Positions 23,844 to 32,257 of a stretch of 52,440 nucleotides of DNA are shown one piece after another. Origin of the DNA: an uncultured Lachnospiraceae bacterium (GTDB lineage: Bacteria; Bacillota; Clostridia; Lachnospirales; Lachnospiraceae); assembly GCA_947570615.1 (NCBI GenBank), contig CANOVJ010000022.1, positions 1 to 52,440 of the forward strand, written 5' to 3'. The notes under the pieces are model-generated. The model was not told where the DNA came from. It did not search any database and worked only from the letters and a program-made list of their open reading frames with translations. The translations under genes and the position numbers were made by a program. Position 1 is the stretch's first letter; each line of letters opens with the position of its first letter.

Positions 23844-25421
23844 TTATCCGGCCGGTTTCAGCCAATCGGTTCCAATCAGCCGGTTCCAACCAGCCGGTTC
23901 CAACCGGTATTCATGGGGGTAATAATTCTGTAATTCGTCCACGCCGATCCTCTGCCCGGCATGGGTCTTAAGCCAGCTTTCATAGTCCGGGTTATCCCAG
24001 ACGGCGCCGTCCTCAAAGACCACCTGCTTCAGACAAAGGAGCGCCCAGGCGGCGCGGCTGGCTTCGCCGTCGCCAGCTCCGGGGAAATCTTCCATGATCC
24101 CGCCGTCATACAGCGACCAGCCGCCGCGGTAATTTTCCGTCTGGCCGGGAAGAAGGTTCTCCTCTGAGCGGACGATATTTTCATAGCTGCTTTCTGCGCT
24201 GCTGTCAGTGAAATTCCAGTACAGCTTTAATGGCGCGCCGTCTTCGTCACAGGCCAGCATACAATACTGTGTTTCCACTATGGTTTTGTCCGTATTGTTC
24301 GTAAGAATATCGTGGATATAGGGAGCGCCGTCTTCGTAATGGAGAATGTCCGCGCTTTCATGGATAATCGACCCGAAGTTCTTTTTGTGGGGAGCAACGT
24401 TTCCTGCATCTGCCGACGCTACATTTGCAGCGGGCATACCATCGGGGCGGTCGTCCGTTGAGGCCGCCGCGGAGGTGGCGAACGCGCTGACGCTGATCAG
24501 AACGAGAAGGCAGGCGGATAAAAGGGTAAAAGGGGTTGCGGGTTTTGTTTTCATAATTGCGGTGATCCTTTCCTCGACGGGGTTTTTGGCCAGGCCGCTG
24601 CCAAAGGGCATCAGCCTGCTTTTTTGCGCTTCCATACCGATCAGCATCAGCGAATAGGCAGATTTTTGTTTTTGCCCGGCCTGCTTTATAACCCTTTCGT
24701 CACATGCCAGCTCAAGATCGCGGTTGAAAAGGCGGTACATTACCCAAACCAGAGGATTGAACCAGTGGATGCAGAGGGCAAATGCCGCAATCAGCTTCGT
24801 GAGAGCGTCAAAACGGCAGATATGGGCATATTCATGTGAGAAAATATACCGTAACTGTTCTTCCCTCTCCCAGTCCGTTTTCCGGGGCATTAAAATTACA
24901 GGACGGAAAATCCCGTAAGTGAGCGGTGTGGAAATCCTGTCTGACTGTCTGATAAAGACCCGGCGTTTCAACGGGCATTCTTTTAACCACCGCTCTGCAT
25001 AGGCATTGTTCACCGGCAGAGCGGTTCGCAATTCCATCCGGCAGCGCAGATAAGCCAGGGCGAAAAATGATGCCAGAAGGATCATCCCTGCGCACCAGAC
25101 GGCAAACCAGGCAGAAACAGACGTCCCCTCCGATGCCAGATGCTCCATCTCCTGCAGGGTAAGAGGCGGCCTCTGTGATTTGGCCGGGGGAAGGGGGATT
25201 GCCTGAGCTTCCACGGACGGGGGCGTGGATACACGGAGGCTGATAAGCGTATGCACACTGAATGGGAAGGGAATGCGAAACGGGATAAGCAGTCTTAAGA
25301 GCACCGTTTCCCACAGGATCACAAAGGTCATTTTGGGCAGACGGTAGACTGCCGCTGTCCGGATTATGAAAACCGCGATAATAAAGAACGCTCCGGAAAA
25401 GCTCATTTCCAGTAAATTCAT
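23844..25421 (-). CDS. BlaR1/MecR1-like M56 membrane metallopeptidase with non-penicillin sensor domain
   Basis: A 525-residue membrane protein. Residues 1-130 and 200-232 contain four hydrophobic segments. The zinc protease motif is His196-Glu197-x-x-His200 in 'FSHEYAHICRFD', with Glu237 in 'LELACDE' as third ligand. After a fourth membrane segment near 370 ('LLSACLLVLISVSAFAT') the outer domain is about 150 residues. It lacks the SxxK/KTG penicillin-binding fold of BlaR1; it instead resembles small DUF5780-like domains ('VVFEDGAVWDNPDYESWL', 'YYPHEYRL'). It probably senses an envelope signal and inactivates the adjacent BlaI repressor by proteolysis. The start at 25421 follows AAGGAG; upstream open frame is not homologous. 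Its last residues are encoded by a 14-base repeat array. It ends 19 bases from the purF stop (convergent). Confidence 0.82.
   Translation of the reverse strand: MNLLEMSFSGAFFIIAVFIIRTAAVYRLPKMTFVILWETVLLRLLIPFRIPFPFSVHTLISLRVSTPPSVEAQAIPLPPAKSQRPPLTLQEMEHLASEGTSVSAWFAVWCAGMILLASFFALAYLRCRMELRTALPVNNAYAERWLKECPLKRRVFIRQSDRISTPLTYGIFRPVILMPRKTDWEREEQLRYIFSHEYAHICRFDALTKLIAAFALCIHWFNPLVWVMYRLFNRDLELACDERVIKQAGQKQKSAYSLMLIGMEAQKSRLMPFGSGLAKNPVEERITAIMKTKPATPFTLLSACLLVLISVSAFATSAAASTDDRPDGMPAANVASADAGNVAPHKKNFGSIIHESADILHYEDGAPYIHDILTNNTDKTIVETQYCMLACDEDGAPLKLYWNFTDSSAESSYENIVRSEENLLPGQTENYRGGWSLYDGGIMEDFPGAGDGEASRAAWALLCLKQVVFEDGAVWDNPDYESWLKTHAGQRIGVDELQNYYPHEYRLEPAGWNRLIGTDWLKPAG
23853..23908. 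repeat. 14-base x4 tandem repeat at the 3' end of the blaR1-like gene
   Basis: Units CGGTTTCAGCCAAT, CGGTTCCAATCAGC, CGGTTCCAACCAGC and CGGTTCCAACCGGT (plus strand). A 14-base period changes frame at each copy, so it gives a non-repeating peptide tail and may have moved the stop codon. Confidence 0.85.
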
Positions 25422-25477
25422 GCCAGCTCCTTCCGCGTGCTTAGGCACGCCTGTAAACGGGGCAGGGGAAAACCCCT

Positions 25478-25852
25478 CTACTCGGCTTCCAGATCCCGGA
25501 CGATCTGCTCCAGCTTTTCGATCTGCCGGGCGGAGAGCTTTTTCCTGCTCAGCAGGGCGGAAAAGAGCCGCTCCGCACTGCCGTCGTAAAGCTTTTCGAT
25601 CAGTTCGTCGGTTTCGGCCTCCTGCACATCCTCCTTTGGAATGAGGGCATGGCACATGAAACCAGGTTCCGAACGCTCGATGGCACCTTTTCCGATACAG
25701 CGCTTAATGAGGGTATAGGTGGTATTTTTGTTCCAGCCCGTCTCCCGGGCGAGAGCGTCCGCAACATGTCTTGCCGGCACGTCGCCCTCCTTCCAGAGAA
25801 TGTCCATCACTTTTAATTCAGAGTCAAAGAGTTTTACGGGTTTTTTATCCAT
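25478..25852 (-). CDS. blaI: BlaI/MecI-family repressor
   Basis: A 124-residue winged-helix repressor. 'LFDSELKVMDILWKEGDVPARHVADALARETGWNKNTTYTLIKRCIGKGAIER' is the classic BlaI/MecI DNA-binding domain; the C-terminal 'LIEKLYDGSAERLFSALLSRKKLSARQIEKLEQIV' is the dimerisation region. The expected cleavage-site region near the middle ('GFMCHALIPKEDVQ') is present. Start 25852 has AAGGAG eight bases upstream; the longer open frame has no homology. It lies 56 bases upstream of the blaR1-like gene in one minus-strand operon. Its own promoter contains a 16-bp dyad, so it represses itself and the sensor. The target outside this pair is unknown because no beta-lactamase gene is nearby. Confidence 0.9.
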   Translation of the reverse strand: MDKKPVKLFDSELKVMDILWKEGDVPARHVADALARETGWNKNTTYTLIKRCIGKGAIERSEPGFMCHALIPKEDVQEAETDELIEKLYDGSAERLFSALLSRKKLSARQIEKLEQIVRDLEAE

Positions 25853-25909
25853 GGGGTGTGCTCCTTCAAATAACGGATGCCAGGCTCCGCCAGACATCCT
25901 TATGTTAAA

Positions 25910-25951
25910 TAAGACTGTAGTAGTCCACACGTACAGACTACTACAGTCTTA
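25910..25951. promoter_or_regulatory. BlaI-type operator dyad
   Basis: TAAGACTGTAGTAGTC (25910-25925) and its exact reverse complement (25936-25951) flank a 10-base spacer. Each half contains the GACTAC/TGTAGT type sequence recognised by BlaI/MecI proteins. It covers the -10 region of the blaI promoter on the minus strand. Confidence 0.85.
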
Positions 25952-25963
25952 TAAAAATGTCAA
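25935..25963 (-). promoter_or_regulatory. Promoter of the blaI-blaR1-like operon
   Basis: On the minus strand, TTGACA (25963-25958), a 17-base spacer and TAGTCT (25940-25935) form the promoter, with the operator dyad overlapping its -10 and spacer. Confidence 0.75.
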
Positions 25964-26271
25964 TATATTTTCCGGATTTATTTCGAATGGGGGAGAAGCA
26001 AATTATAAAATATGGATTAATTAAATTTTAAATAACAAAATAAAGCTCTACTAAACATGAACTATAGTTCCTTGGATATTTTTGGAAATTAAGAGATTAT
26101 TAAAATAGGCGGAGTAATGTAAAACTGTAAGCAAGAGATGGAAGAAATAATAATTTTCACACACGGAGAAGCGTATATATGAAAAAAGAAGGAATAGGAT
26201 AAAGGCGGCGTCTCTCAGGATAATCTGAATAAAAGGCGAAAACTGTTGAATAAATGAAGGGATTTTATATA
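25964..26271. other. AT-rich intergenic region preceding the HD-GHKL gene
   Basis: No gene. The base composition drops sharply here compared with the left flank and stays low to about 31.8 kb. It contains a perfect 12-base palindrome GAACTATAGTTC at 26059-26070, a possible operator. No confident promoter was found; GAAGGGA sits 9 bases before the ATG at 26272. Confidence 0.5.
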
Positions 26272-29200
26272 ATGGTAGAAGAAAACAGAAAAATTTATTA
26301 CAGAGAAGATTTGGAATATACACGCAGCCGCCTGACCATTGAGCGGCAGTTACAGATGTATGAAAGGCATCCTGATGGAAATGAGAGGGCAGCAACGCTC
26401 TGGCATGCATGGCATCAGAATAAGCGGTGGCTGATACGGCTTCTGGAACTGACGTTGGCGTCATTTCCTTCCTACAGCAGGCACGATGCCTCACATGCGG
26501 ATGCCGTCCTTCACAATATCGAACGTGTAATGGGAGAAAGTCGGATTGCCCAGCTGTCAGCGACAGATTGTTTTGCTATTTTACATACGGTATATATTCA
26601 TGATATCGGTATGGCAATTCTCGCGGAGGATCGTGAAAGGATTGTCAGAAGTGATGAATTTGTCGAGATGATCGATGAACTGGCAGATGGGGCAGACAAA
26701 GATTTGAAGAAGGCTGCCGCGCTGTTGAAAAAGAATTTTTATTACCAGAAAACGGATGAAGAAGTTGACTTTGAAAGTCTTGCATATCATAATGCCAGGA
26801 AACGTCTCTACAAGGATAAACTGGAAACTTACTATGCAGTGGTACAACTTCTGGCAGAATATCAGAGAAGGAGACACGGAGAGAAGGCGGCCAGCGGGGT
26901 TAAGGACTGGATTCTGGATCAGGATAAACTGAGATCAGAGTTTTCAATGTCAGGAGTTCCGATGAGGATCTTTTTGCGGATAGCAGACTGTGCCTCTCTG
27001 CATACCGACTGGGAATTCCGGCATATTCTGGAATTACCCTCAGAAGAAAATGGATATGAAAATGATATGTTGCATCCTAGGTTCGTTGCGGTACTTCTTC
27101 AACTGGGAGATGCATTGGATATTGACAATGACAGATTCCATCCGTTTGCCCACGCTTTTTCAGGATCTTTTCCTGTGCAGTCTCAGGCACATTATAATAA
27201 ACATCTGGCAATTCGAGCCCTGAAGATCACGCCGGAAGAAATTATTGTTGAGGCGGACTGTGAAACCCGCGAGGCCATGCGACTGATCAGAAATGAATGC
27301 GATGGAATCGAGAACTTGTTGAAATCAGCCAGCTACCATTGGACCAGTATTGCACCCAAAGGGTTTAGCGGGGCATTGCCTTCATTCAGACTCTCCAGGC
27401 TTTTATTAAATGGAAAGGAGATACCGTGGGATCTGGCATTGAGCAGATTTCAGATATCTCAGCAAAAAGCGTTTTCTCTTTTGCAGGGAGAAAATATTTA
27501 TTCGGGCTCATTTCCTTTCGTACGCGAGTTATTACAAAACGCAATTGACTCCACAAAATTGCAATGCTATGAAGATTACAGAACCAGTTCCAGGTTTCGA
27601 TTTGGGGAAAGCCCGGAAAGCTTAAGTAAAGCAGGGATTACAAATATCTCACAGATCATTAACCCTGTGGAGTATCCGATTGAGATTTCGATCTGGTGCT
27701 GCAGACTGAATGAACATGAGGAATGGGAGGAAATCACCTTAAGCGATATTCCGGAAAAGGAAAGCGAAAAAGAGAAATATGGTATCCTTTTTGCGATAAA
27801 GGATTATGGGACAGGAATTAACAGAGAGTCTTTACAAAATATTTCAAACGTAGGGACGAGTTATAAAAGCAGAAAGAAATTGCTGCGTGAAATGCCTGAC
27901 TGGCTCAGACCAACAGGAGAATTCGGAATAGGTTTACAGTCGGTCTTTCTTGTGAATGATAATTTTTTCTGTGATACCTACGTACGAAATGGTGAGCGAT
28001 ACAGAATTGAATTTCTTACCGGAGCAAATGGGAAGAACGGATATATCAATGTGGAGCCTGTAGATGCAATAGAGAAGCCCATGGCTTATGGAACGGAATT
28101 TCAGGTATTTATAGATCATGAAAAGAAAAAGCCACGCATAGAATGCCAGGATGCATGGACAGGATATGACTCTTTTGCAGACGGTTATGAGGATAGTCGG
28201 ATTCGACGCGATATTATTGCACTGACAATACAGATCTTGCTGGACATAGACAGGCAGCTGGAGGATCTTCTTTTTCCCGTTTATGTTTCCGTAAAATTTG
28301 ACTTGGGGAAAGAGCAAAGAGAGCTTCTGAAATCGAAACTGTCAAAAATTACATTCAGCAATCTGGAAGAAGAAAGCTATACGAAGGAAAATTTAAGAAA
28401 GCATATGTGTTGGATCTATCAGGACAACGATATTGTTGACGGCAGTAGTCGATTTGAAATCGAAGGGGGCGTATGCCGGGCAGACCTGACACAGATGAAA
28501 ATTTACTTATGGCTGGATGATCTTGCAGTGAATGCATGTATTGGAGTAGATTATATAGCAAAGGATGATTTTCAATCAATACAGTCGCCCTGCAAACTTT
28601 ATTACAAGGGCATTCTGGTCGGCACACATTATATAAATAAAAGCGGAAATCTTTTGGAATATATTAATATACAGGGAGGTAGAAACGGCAGAAAGTTAAT
28701 TCAGCTGAGCAGAAATGGTCTTACCCAGGAGGGGATCCTTTATATAGAGAAGGTTTTGATTCCAAGGATTTATAAAAATTTGTTTGATGTGTTGAAATCT
28801 CTTGCAAATCAAAAATTCGTTTCCTTTTCTGGATCAAATGTTCTTACTTTGTCTGAAAAGATTATGGAAAATATCAGGAAGGCGTTGGAGGACAGAAAGA
28901 ACGCACCGGGAAACATGTGGCAGAAGCAATTGGTGGGAACCAGTCTGTACTACAATTTTTATATGCGGGAGCTGGAAAAGAAAAAATCACTGTATGTATC
29001 CAGACGGGAAGAGGAGGAGAAGGCGCAATGGCGTGAGGCAATTGAAAATGTGTCTGTAGCTGTTCGGGAAAGAATAAATGATGCGTCAGGAATTCACAGT
29101 CAGCTTGTGACCATAGAGGTGCATGCCGACTTGGAAGAAAGTGACTTTACAGTTCTGGATAAAAAGGAAATCACAATTGCGGACTTCTATAATAAAGAAA

Positions 29201-30603
29201 ACAAATTTGCGGTCATATCAAAGAGGAGGGAAAAAGGGGACAAATGGATCAACAATCTGATCTGGCTGAAAGGTTCAGATCAGGAAGATACAAAAATGCC
29301 CATGCTGACAGATGAGTTGGAAAAGGCCACCGGTGAGAGGATTATGTGGGCTGATTGGGCGAATCGTCTGGAAAACTGGGCCGATTTCATGTTGGATAAT
29401 GTTGGAAGCATCTTGGAGACGCAATCCATACAGCAAAGTAACTTTGTGCTGGCATTGCTACAATCTGTGTCTATCAGCGCCTGCTTTACAGATGCGAGCG
29501 GGAACCTGAAAATTCATATACTGTCCGGCCAGCCGGTGGGGAGCGTGTTTTATAATGTACATGCAAAATACCAGCTTTTGAAAAAGATGGAGAAGCGCAA
29601 CCAGGAAGCAAATGCGATCCGTTTTGCAGGAAATGTGTGGATGGGCTATGAGCTGCTGCAAATTCCGGCCATACAGGAGGATGTGTGCAGTATAAAAGAG
29701 CAGTATATACAGGAAAATGAGACGTTTATGATTTTCCCCTGTACCGGAGAGGGAGTTCAGAAGCTGATACAACTGGCAGAATATTCAGAGGAAGGGGACT
29801 GGTTTGACGGTCTGCCGATGGGGGAGGAATCAGGAGAGATAGACAGCTACCTGAAAACAGTTAAGGATCTTTTGGTGGAAGCTGCTGAAACACTGTATTC
29901 GGGTATCGTAATAAAATATGAACACGCATATGAGACCAGCGAAAATTTTTTTGTGAACGAATATGTAAATTATTGCATGCAGGAAAAAGTAAGAATGTCG
30001 GAAATTGCGTTCTGGGATTTGTTAAACAGTGGTTACACACTGATGCTGGGAGGTATATTCAGGCAGAATTTACGGAAGAAGGAAAAAGAGAAGGAGCGTG
30101 ATTCGTGGAAAACACATTCGGTGGAAAATTTGAGCACAAAAAAGCTGGAAAGTCTGATCCAGGAGCGATTGCCCAAAAGGGAAGATGTAGAGGTGTTAAA
30201 TGGAGTAATTATTCTGGAAATTTTAGATAATGTGGAGGCAATTATCGGAGGAGGAGAACTGGTTGAAAACAGCGATTCCAGATTGGTAGATGATATGAAG
30301 CAGTTGACTGAATATTGCCTCCAGTGGGAGTGGCTCTGGAACTTGGTCGAACATCTGCAGATGGAGCAGATAATTCAGGAAATAAAAAGAGAGTTAAAAA
30401 TAAAATCACAGGAAAATGAAAATTTGATTATCAGTATTTCCGAGCAGGTTAACAGTGAGCAGTACAAAGTCTCCGAATGCTATGAACGGATGTGGGATGA
30501 GCTGATTGGAGCAGCAATCGAACAGAGGAAGAAGAGATTTACGGAAAAACAGCACTTTAAGCTTTTGGACTGGATGGGGAAAAAAGAGGAGAGCATGGAG
30601 TAG
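26272..30603 (+). CDS. Giant HD-domain / GHKL (Hsp90-like) ATPase protein, putative defence component
   Basis: A 1443-residue cytoplasmic protein with no membrane segments. Residues 60-300 contain an HD-type phosphohydrolase: 'SRHDASHADAVLHNIERV' (H71, H75), 'YIHDIGM' (H110-D111) and 'LLQLGDALDIDNDRF' (D280, D283). Residues 395-570 contain a GHKL ATPase: 'ELLQNAIDSTKLQ' (Glu419, Asn423), 'IKDYGTGINRESL' (Asp511, glycine box) and 'TGEFGIGLQSVFLVND' (residues 549-564). The remaining 870 residues match nothing I recognise, though a beta-rich middle region recalls Hsp90-type proteins. HD-Hsp90-like fusions occur in conflict loci; a nucleotide-degrading or ring-shaped sensor is inference. ATG 26272 is preferred over 26254 on ribosome-site grounds. 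It is AT-rich compared with flanks, a sign of transfer. It lies 12 bases upstream of the next gene, so the two form an operon. Confidence 0.85.
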   Translation: MVEENRKIYYREDLEYTRSRLTIERQLQMYERHPDGNERAATLWHAWHQNKRWLIRLLELTLASFPSYSRHDASHADAVLHNIERVMGESRIAQLSATDCFAILHTVYIHDIGMAILAEDRERIVRSDEFVEMIDELADGADKDLKKAAALLKKNFYYQKTDEEVDFESLAYHNARKRLYKDKLETYYAVVQLLAEYQRRRHGEKAASGVKDWILDQDKLRSEFSMSGVPMRIFLRIADCASLHTDWEFRHILELPSEENGYENDMLHPRFVAVLLQLGDALDIDNDRFHPFAHAFSGSFPVQSQAHYNKHLAIRALKITPEEIIVEADCETREAMRLIRNECDGIENLLKSASYHWTSIAPKGFSGALPSFRLSRLLLNGKEIPWDLALSRFQISQQKAFSLLQGENIYSGSFPFVRELLQNAIDSTKLQCYEDYRTSSRFRFGESPESLSKAGITNISQIINPVEYPIEISIWCCRLNEHEEWEEITLSDIPEKESEKEKYGILFAIKDYGTGINRESLQNISNVGTSYKSRKKLLREMPDWLRPTGEFGIGLQSVFLVNDNFFCDTYVRNGERYRIEFLTGANGKNGYINVEPVDAIEKPMAYGTEFQVFIDHEKKKPRIECQDAWTGYDSFADGYEDSRIRRDIIALTIQILLDIDRQLEDLLFPVYVSVKFDLGKEQRELLKSKLSKITFSNLEEESYTKENLRKHMCWIYQDNDIVDGSSRFEIEGGVCRADLTQMKIYLWLDDLAVNACIGVDYIAKDDFQSIQSPCKLYYKGILVGTHYINKSGNLLEYINIQGGRNGRKLIQLSRNGLTQEGILYIEKVLIPRIYKNLFDVLKSLANQKFVSFSGSNVLTLSEKIMENIRKALEDRKNAPGNMWQKQLVGTSLYYNFYMRELEKKKSLYVSRREEEEKAQWREAIENVSVAVRERINDASGIHSQLVTIEVHADLEESDFTVLDKKEITIADFYNKENKFAVISKRREKGDKWINNLIWLKGSDQEDTKMPMLTDELEKATGERIMWADWANRLENWADFMLDNVGSILETQSIQQSNFVLALLQSVSISACFTDASGNLKIHILSGQPVGSVFYNVHAKYQLLKKMEKRNQEANAIRFAGNVWMGYELLQIPAIQEDVCSIKEQYIQENETFMIFPCTGEGVQKLIQLAEYSEEGDWFDGLPMGEESGEIDSYLKTVKDLLVEAAETLYSGIVIKYEHAYETSENFFVNEYVNYCMQEKVRMSEIAFWDLLNSGYTLMLGGIFRQNLRKKEKEKERDSWKTHSVENLSTKKLESLIQERLPKREDVEVLNGVIILEILDNVEAIIGGGELVENSDSRLVDDMKQLTEYCLQWEWLWNLVEHLQMEQIIQEIKRELKIKSQENENLIISISEQVNSEQYKVSECYERMWDELIGAAIEQRKKRFTEKQHFKLLDWMGKKEESME

Positions 30604-30615
30604 GAGAGCACAGAG

Positions 30616-31302
30616 ATGAGTACGGGACGATTTGAAAACCAGGGAATTAATGAGGGCGTCGAAACGATTACAGAACTTTACAGTAAGATAGCAGTACAGG
30701 CAGAGGAACTGGTACATAAAAGCTATGAGGAAGCAGGGAAAGCGGTGGTGTTTCCAATCGATATTAACATCATTACGAAATATCTGAAAATAAAGGTGGA
30801 AAGGGATAACCTGAACCTGGATGGAGCATCGTTTTTCAACAGGAAACTGGGCGTCACAACAATCAGAAATGGCGAGGTAAATATCATTGTCGATAATACT
30901 GTAAGCTATAAGACGCGGAGATATGCGGTTGCAAACGGAGTGGGGAGATATTTGCTCAATCAGTCCAAGGATATGCTCAAAAATAATTATGCGATTCCGC
31001 TTATCCCACAAAGTCTGGAAGAGATTGCGGCAGATGTGATAGCACTGTTCCTTTTGATGCCGATCACTACATTTAAAGATGAATTTCTGGAGTACCTCAA
31101 TTCATGTGATAAACGGCCGCTGGATGTGGATGAATGGATACAGCATCTGGGGGATAAGTGCCAGATTACACCGTTCAATCTGGCTATCGGATATCAGCAA
31201 ATGAAGCAGGTTTTGTGCTATCAAAGACAGGAAGAATTTGCAAAGTATGGTTTTGATGTCAGCAAAATGCCGGAAGATAGATATGGTAAGATATTTGCGT
31301 AG
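30616..31302 (+). CDS. ImmA/IrrE-like protein with degenerate protease motif
   Basis: A 228-residue protein with the ImmA/IrrE fold pattern. A short beta region is followed by 'TRRYAVANGVGRYLLN' (around residues 96-111) and then 'LEEIAADVIALFLLMPITTF'. In active relatives these read RFTIAHELGHYLLH and E..A..FA..LLMP. So the zinc-binding HELGH has become NGVGR, losing both histidines and the catalytic glutamate; the later Glu is kept. The protein is therefore expected to be a non-catalytic binding partner. ImmA-type proteins usually cleave a repressor or toxin; here it may instead bind and regulate the large ATPase. It starts 12 bases after that gene's stop, with TAGGAG as ribosome site, and shares its low GC. 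The codons of the motif were read directly and are not a frame error. Confidence 0.7.
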   Translation: MSTGRFENQGINEGVETITELYSKIAVQAEELVHKSYEEAGKAVVFPIDINIITKYLKIKVERDNLNLDGASFFNRKLGVTTIRNGEVNIIVDNTVSYKTRRYAVANGVGRYLLNQSKDMLKNNYAIPLIPQSLEEIAADVIALFLLMPITTFKDEFLEYLNSCDKRPLDVDEWIQHLGDKCQITPFNLAIGYQQMKQVLCYQRQEEFAKYGFDVSKMPEDRYGKIFA

Positions 31303-31320
31303 AGAAATGGAAAAAGAGTG

Positions 31321-31797
31321 ATGAAAGAGTTGCAGGAGACAGAGGTTCTGTTTGCAGATGACAAAAAGCCGGAAGAAATATGTAAGATCAGAACCCAATA
31401 TGCCATGAGATGGTATATAAGAAAAGCAAACTGGAACAAAAAAATTTTTTATATTTTTTCTTTCGTGGGAGTATTGTGTCCGCTGATAAATGCTGTTTTG
31501 GCTGCTGGTTGGAATTACAAAATAGTAACTGTAATCCTGGCGTCCATCACGTCTTTTGTTACGTCTGTTCTTGCGCTGACGAATGCGCGGTCAAAATGGG
31601 AAAATTATCGTTCGGCGGCGGAATTTCTGAAACGGGAGTATACCCTGTTTCAGGCTGAAGTTGGGTTATATGGGGGAGAAGAAAGAGTGTCTGTGTATTT
31701 GCATACGATAGAAGCATTCATGATGCAGATTCATGTTAACTGGCAGAAGATATTTGAAAAAGATGACGGCGCACAAAGTGAAAGAAACAGGAAATAA
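31321..31797 (+). CDS. SLATT-domain (DUF4231-like) two-helix membrane protein, putative effector
   Basis: A 158-residue membrane protein with two adjacent hydrophobic helices ('IFYIFSFVGVLCPLINAVLAAG' region and 'IVTVILASITSFVTSVLAL', roughly 42-85) between a basic N-terminal arm and a C-terminal helix. 'WENYRSAAEFLKREYTLFQAE' is the SLATT signature (W..YR..AE.LK.E). SLATT proteins are thought to be membrane-perforating effectors in bacterial conflict systems, gated by a sensing partner. It follows the ImmA-like gene by 18 bases. ATG 31321 is preceded by a GTG codon that could also start it. It shares the AT-rich composition, so I place it as the third member of the operon. Confidence 0.72.
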   Translation: MKELQETEVLFADDKKPEEICKIRTQYAMRWYIRKANWNKKIFYIFSFVGVLCPLINAVLAAGWNYKIVTVILASITSFVTSVLALTNARSKWENYRSAAEFLKREYTLFQAEVGLYGGEERVSVYLHTIEAFMMQIHVNWQKIFEKDDGAQSERNRK

Positions 31798-31843
31798 ATA
31801 AAAAGAAAATATTGATCACAAGAGATCAGAAACAAATTATCAT

Positions 31844-32011
31844 ATGGCCCAAAAGAAAGACACAGAGATATTTTACATGGAAGGACAGTGCAGACCGAAA
31901 GAATATTGCCGATTCTGTATCAGGGAAGACAGTCTGGCAGTCGTGATGAGAGGTCTGCGAAACGAGAAGAAGGAGGATCCCCATGAACGAAACCAGGCTG
32001 GAAGCCTTTGA
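31844..32011 (+). CDS. Possible small Cys-rich protein (55 residues)
   Basis: An open frame starting MAQKKDTEIF and containing Cys16, Cys22 and Cys25 in 'CRPKEYCRFC', then a basic stretch. Codon choice looks plausible, but no ribosome site precedes the ATG, and its 3' end overlaps the next gene by 29 bases. I cannot place it in a family. It could be non-coding leader of the gene at 31983. Confidence 0.3.
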   Translation: MAQKKDTEIFYMEGQCRPKEYCRFCIREDSLAVVMRGLRNEKKEDPHERNQAGSL

Positions 32012-32192
32012 AAAAATGCTGGCGGCGGTGCAGGCGGAGTATGCCGGTATTGTGAGCAAAATGGAAGAACTCAAAGGGGAAGGGAAGGTTAAGACCGTGA
32101 CATATAAGCAGTTGATGGCGCGCAGGCTCACATACCAGAATATGCTTTCCCTGTATGAGATCTACGGGCTGATCTCCACGGACAGCCAGTGA
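31983..32192 (+). CDS. Conserved small hypothetical protein (69 residues)
   Basis: A short cytoplasmic protein, mostly helical ('[20 protein letters not shown]', '[28 protein letters not shown]'). AAGGAGG seven bases upstream of the ATG is a very good ribosome site, and GC content is back to the chromosomal norm. The form resembles small proteins common in Lachnospiraceae, but I know no function. It lies 65 bases before the DUF2200 gene on the same strand and may be co-transcribed with it. Confidence 0.7.
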   Translation: MNETRLEAFEKMLAAVQAEYAGIVSKMEELKGEGKVKTVTYKQLMARRLTYQNMLSLYEIYGLISTDSQ

Positions 32193-32257
32193 CGGTCAGG
32201 AGCAGAGGAAGCGGGGCGGCGTCCGCAGGCGGATCCGGAAAAGCGGGAGGAATTTTT

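Noticed and set aside
23096-23908. CRISPR-like repeat array.
   Set aside because: Units are 14-15 bases, directly adjacent with no spacers, and mostly in frame within genes; no cas genes are present.
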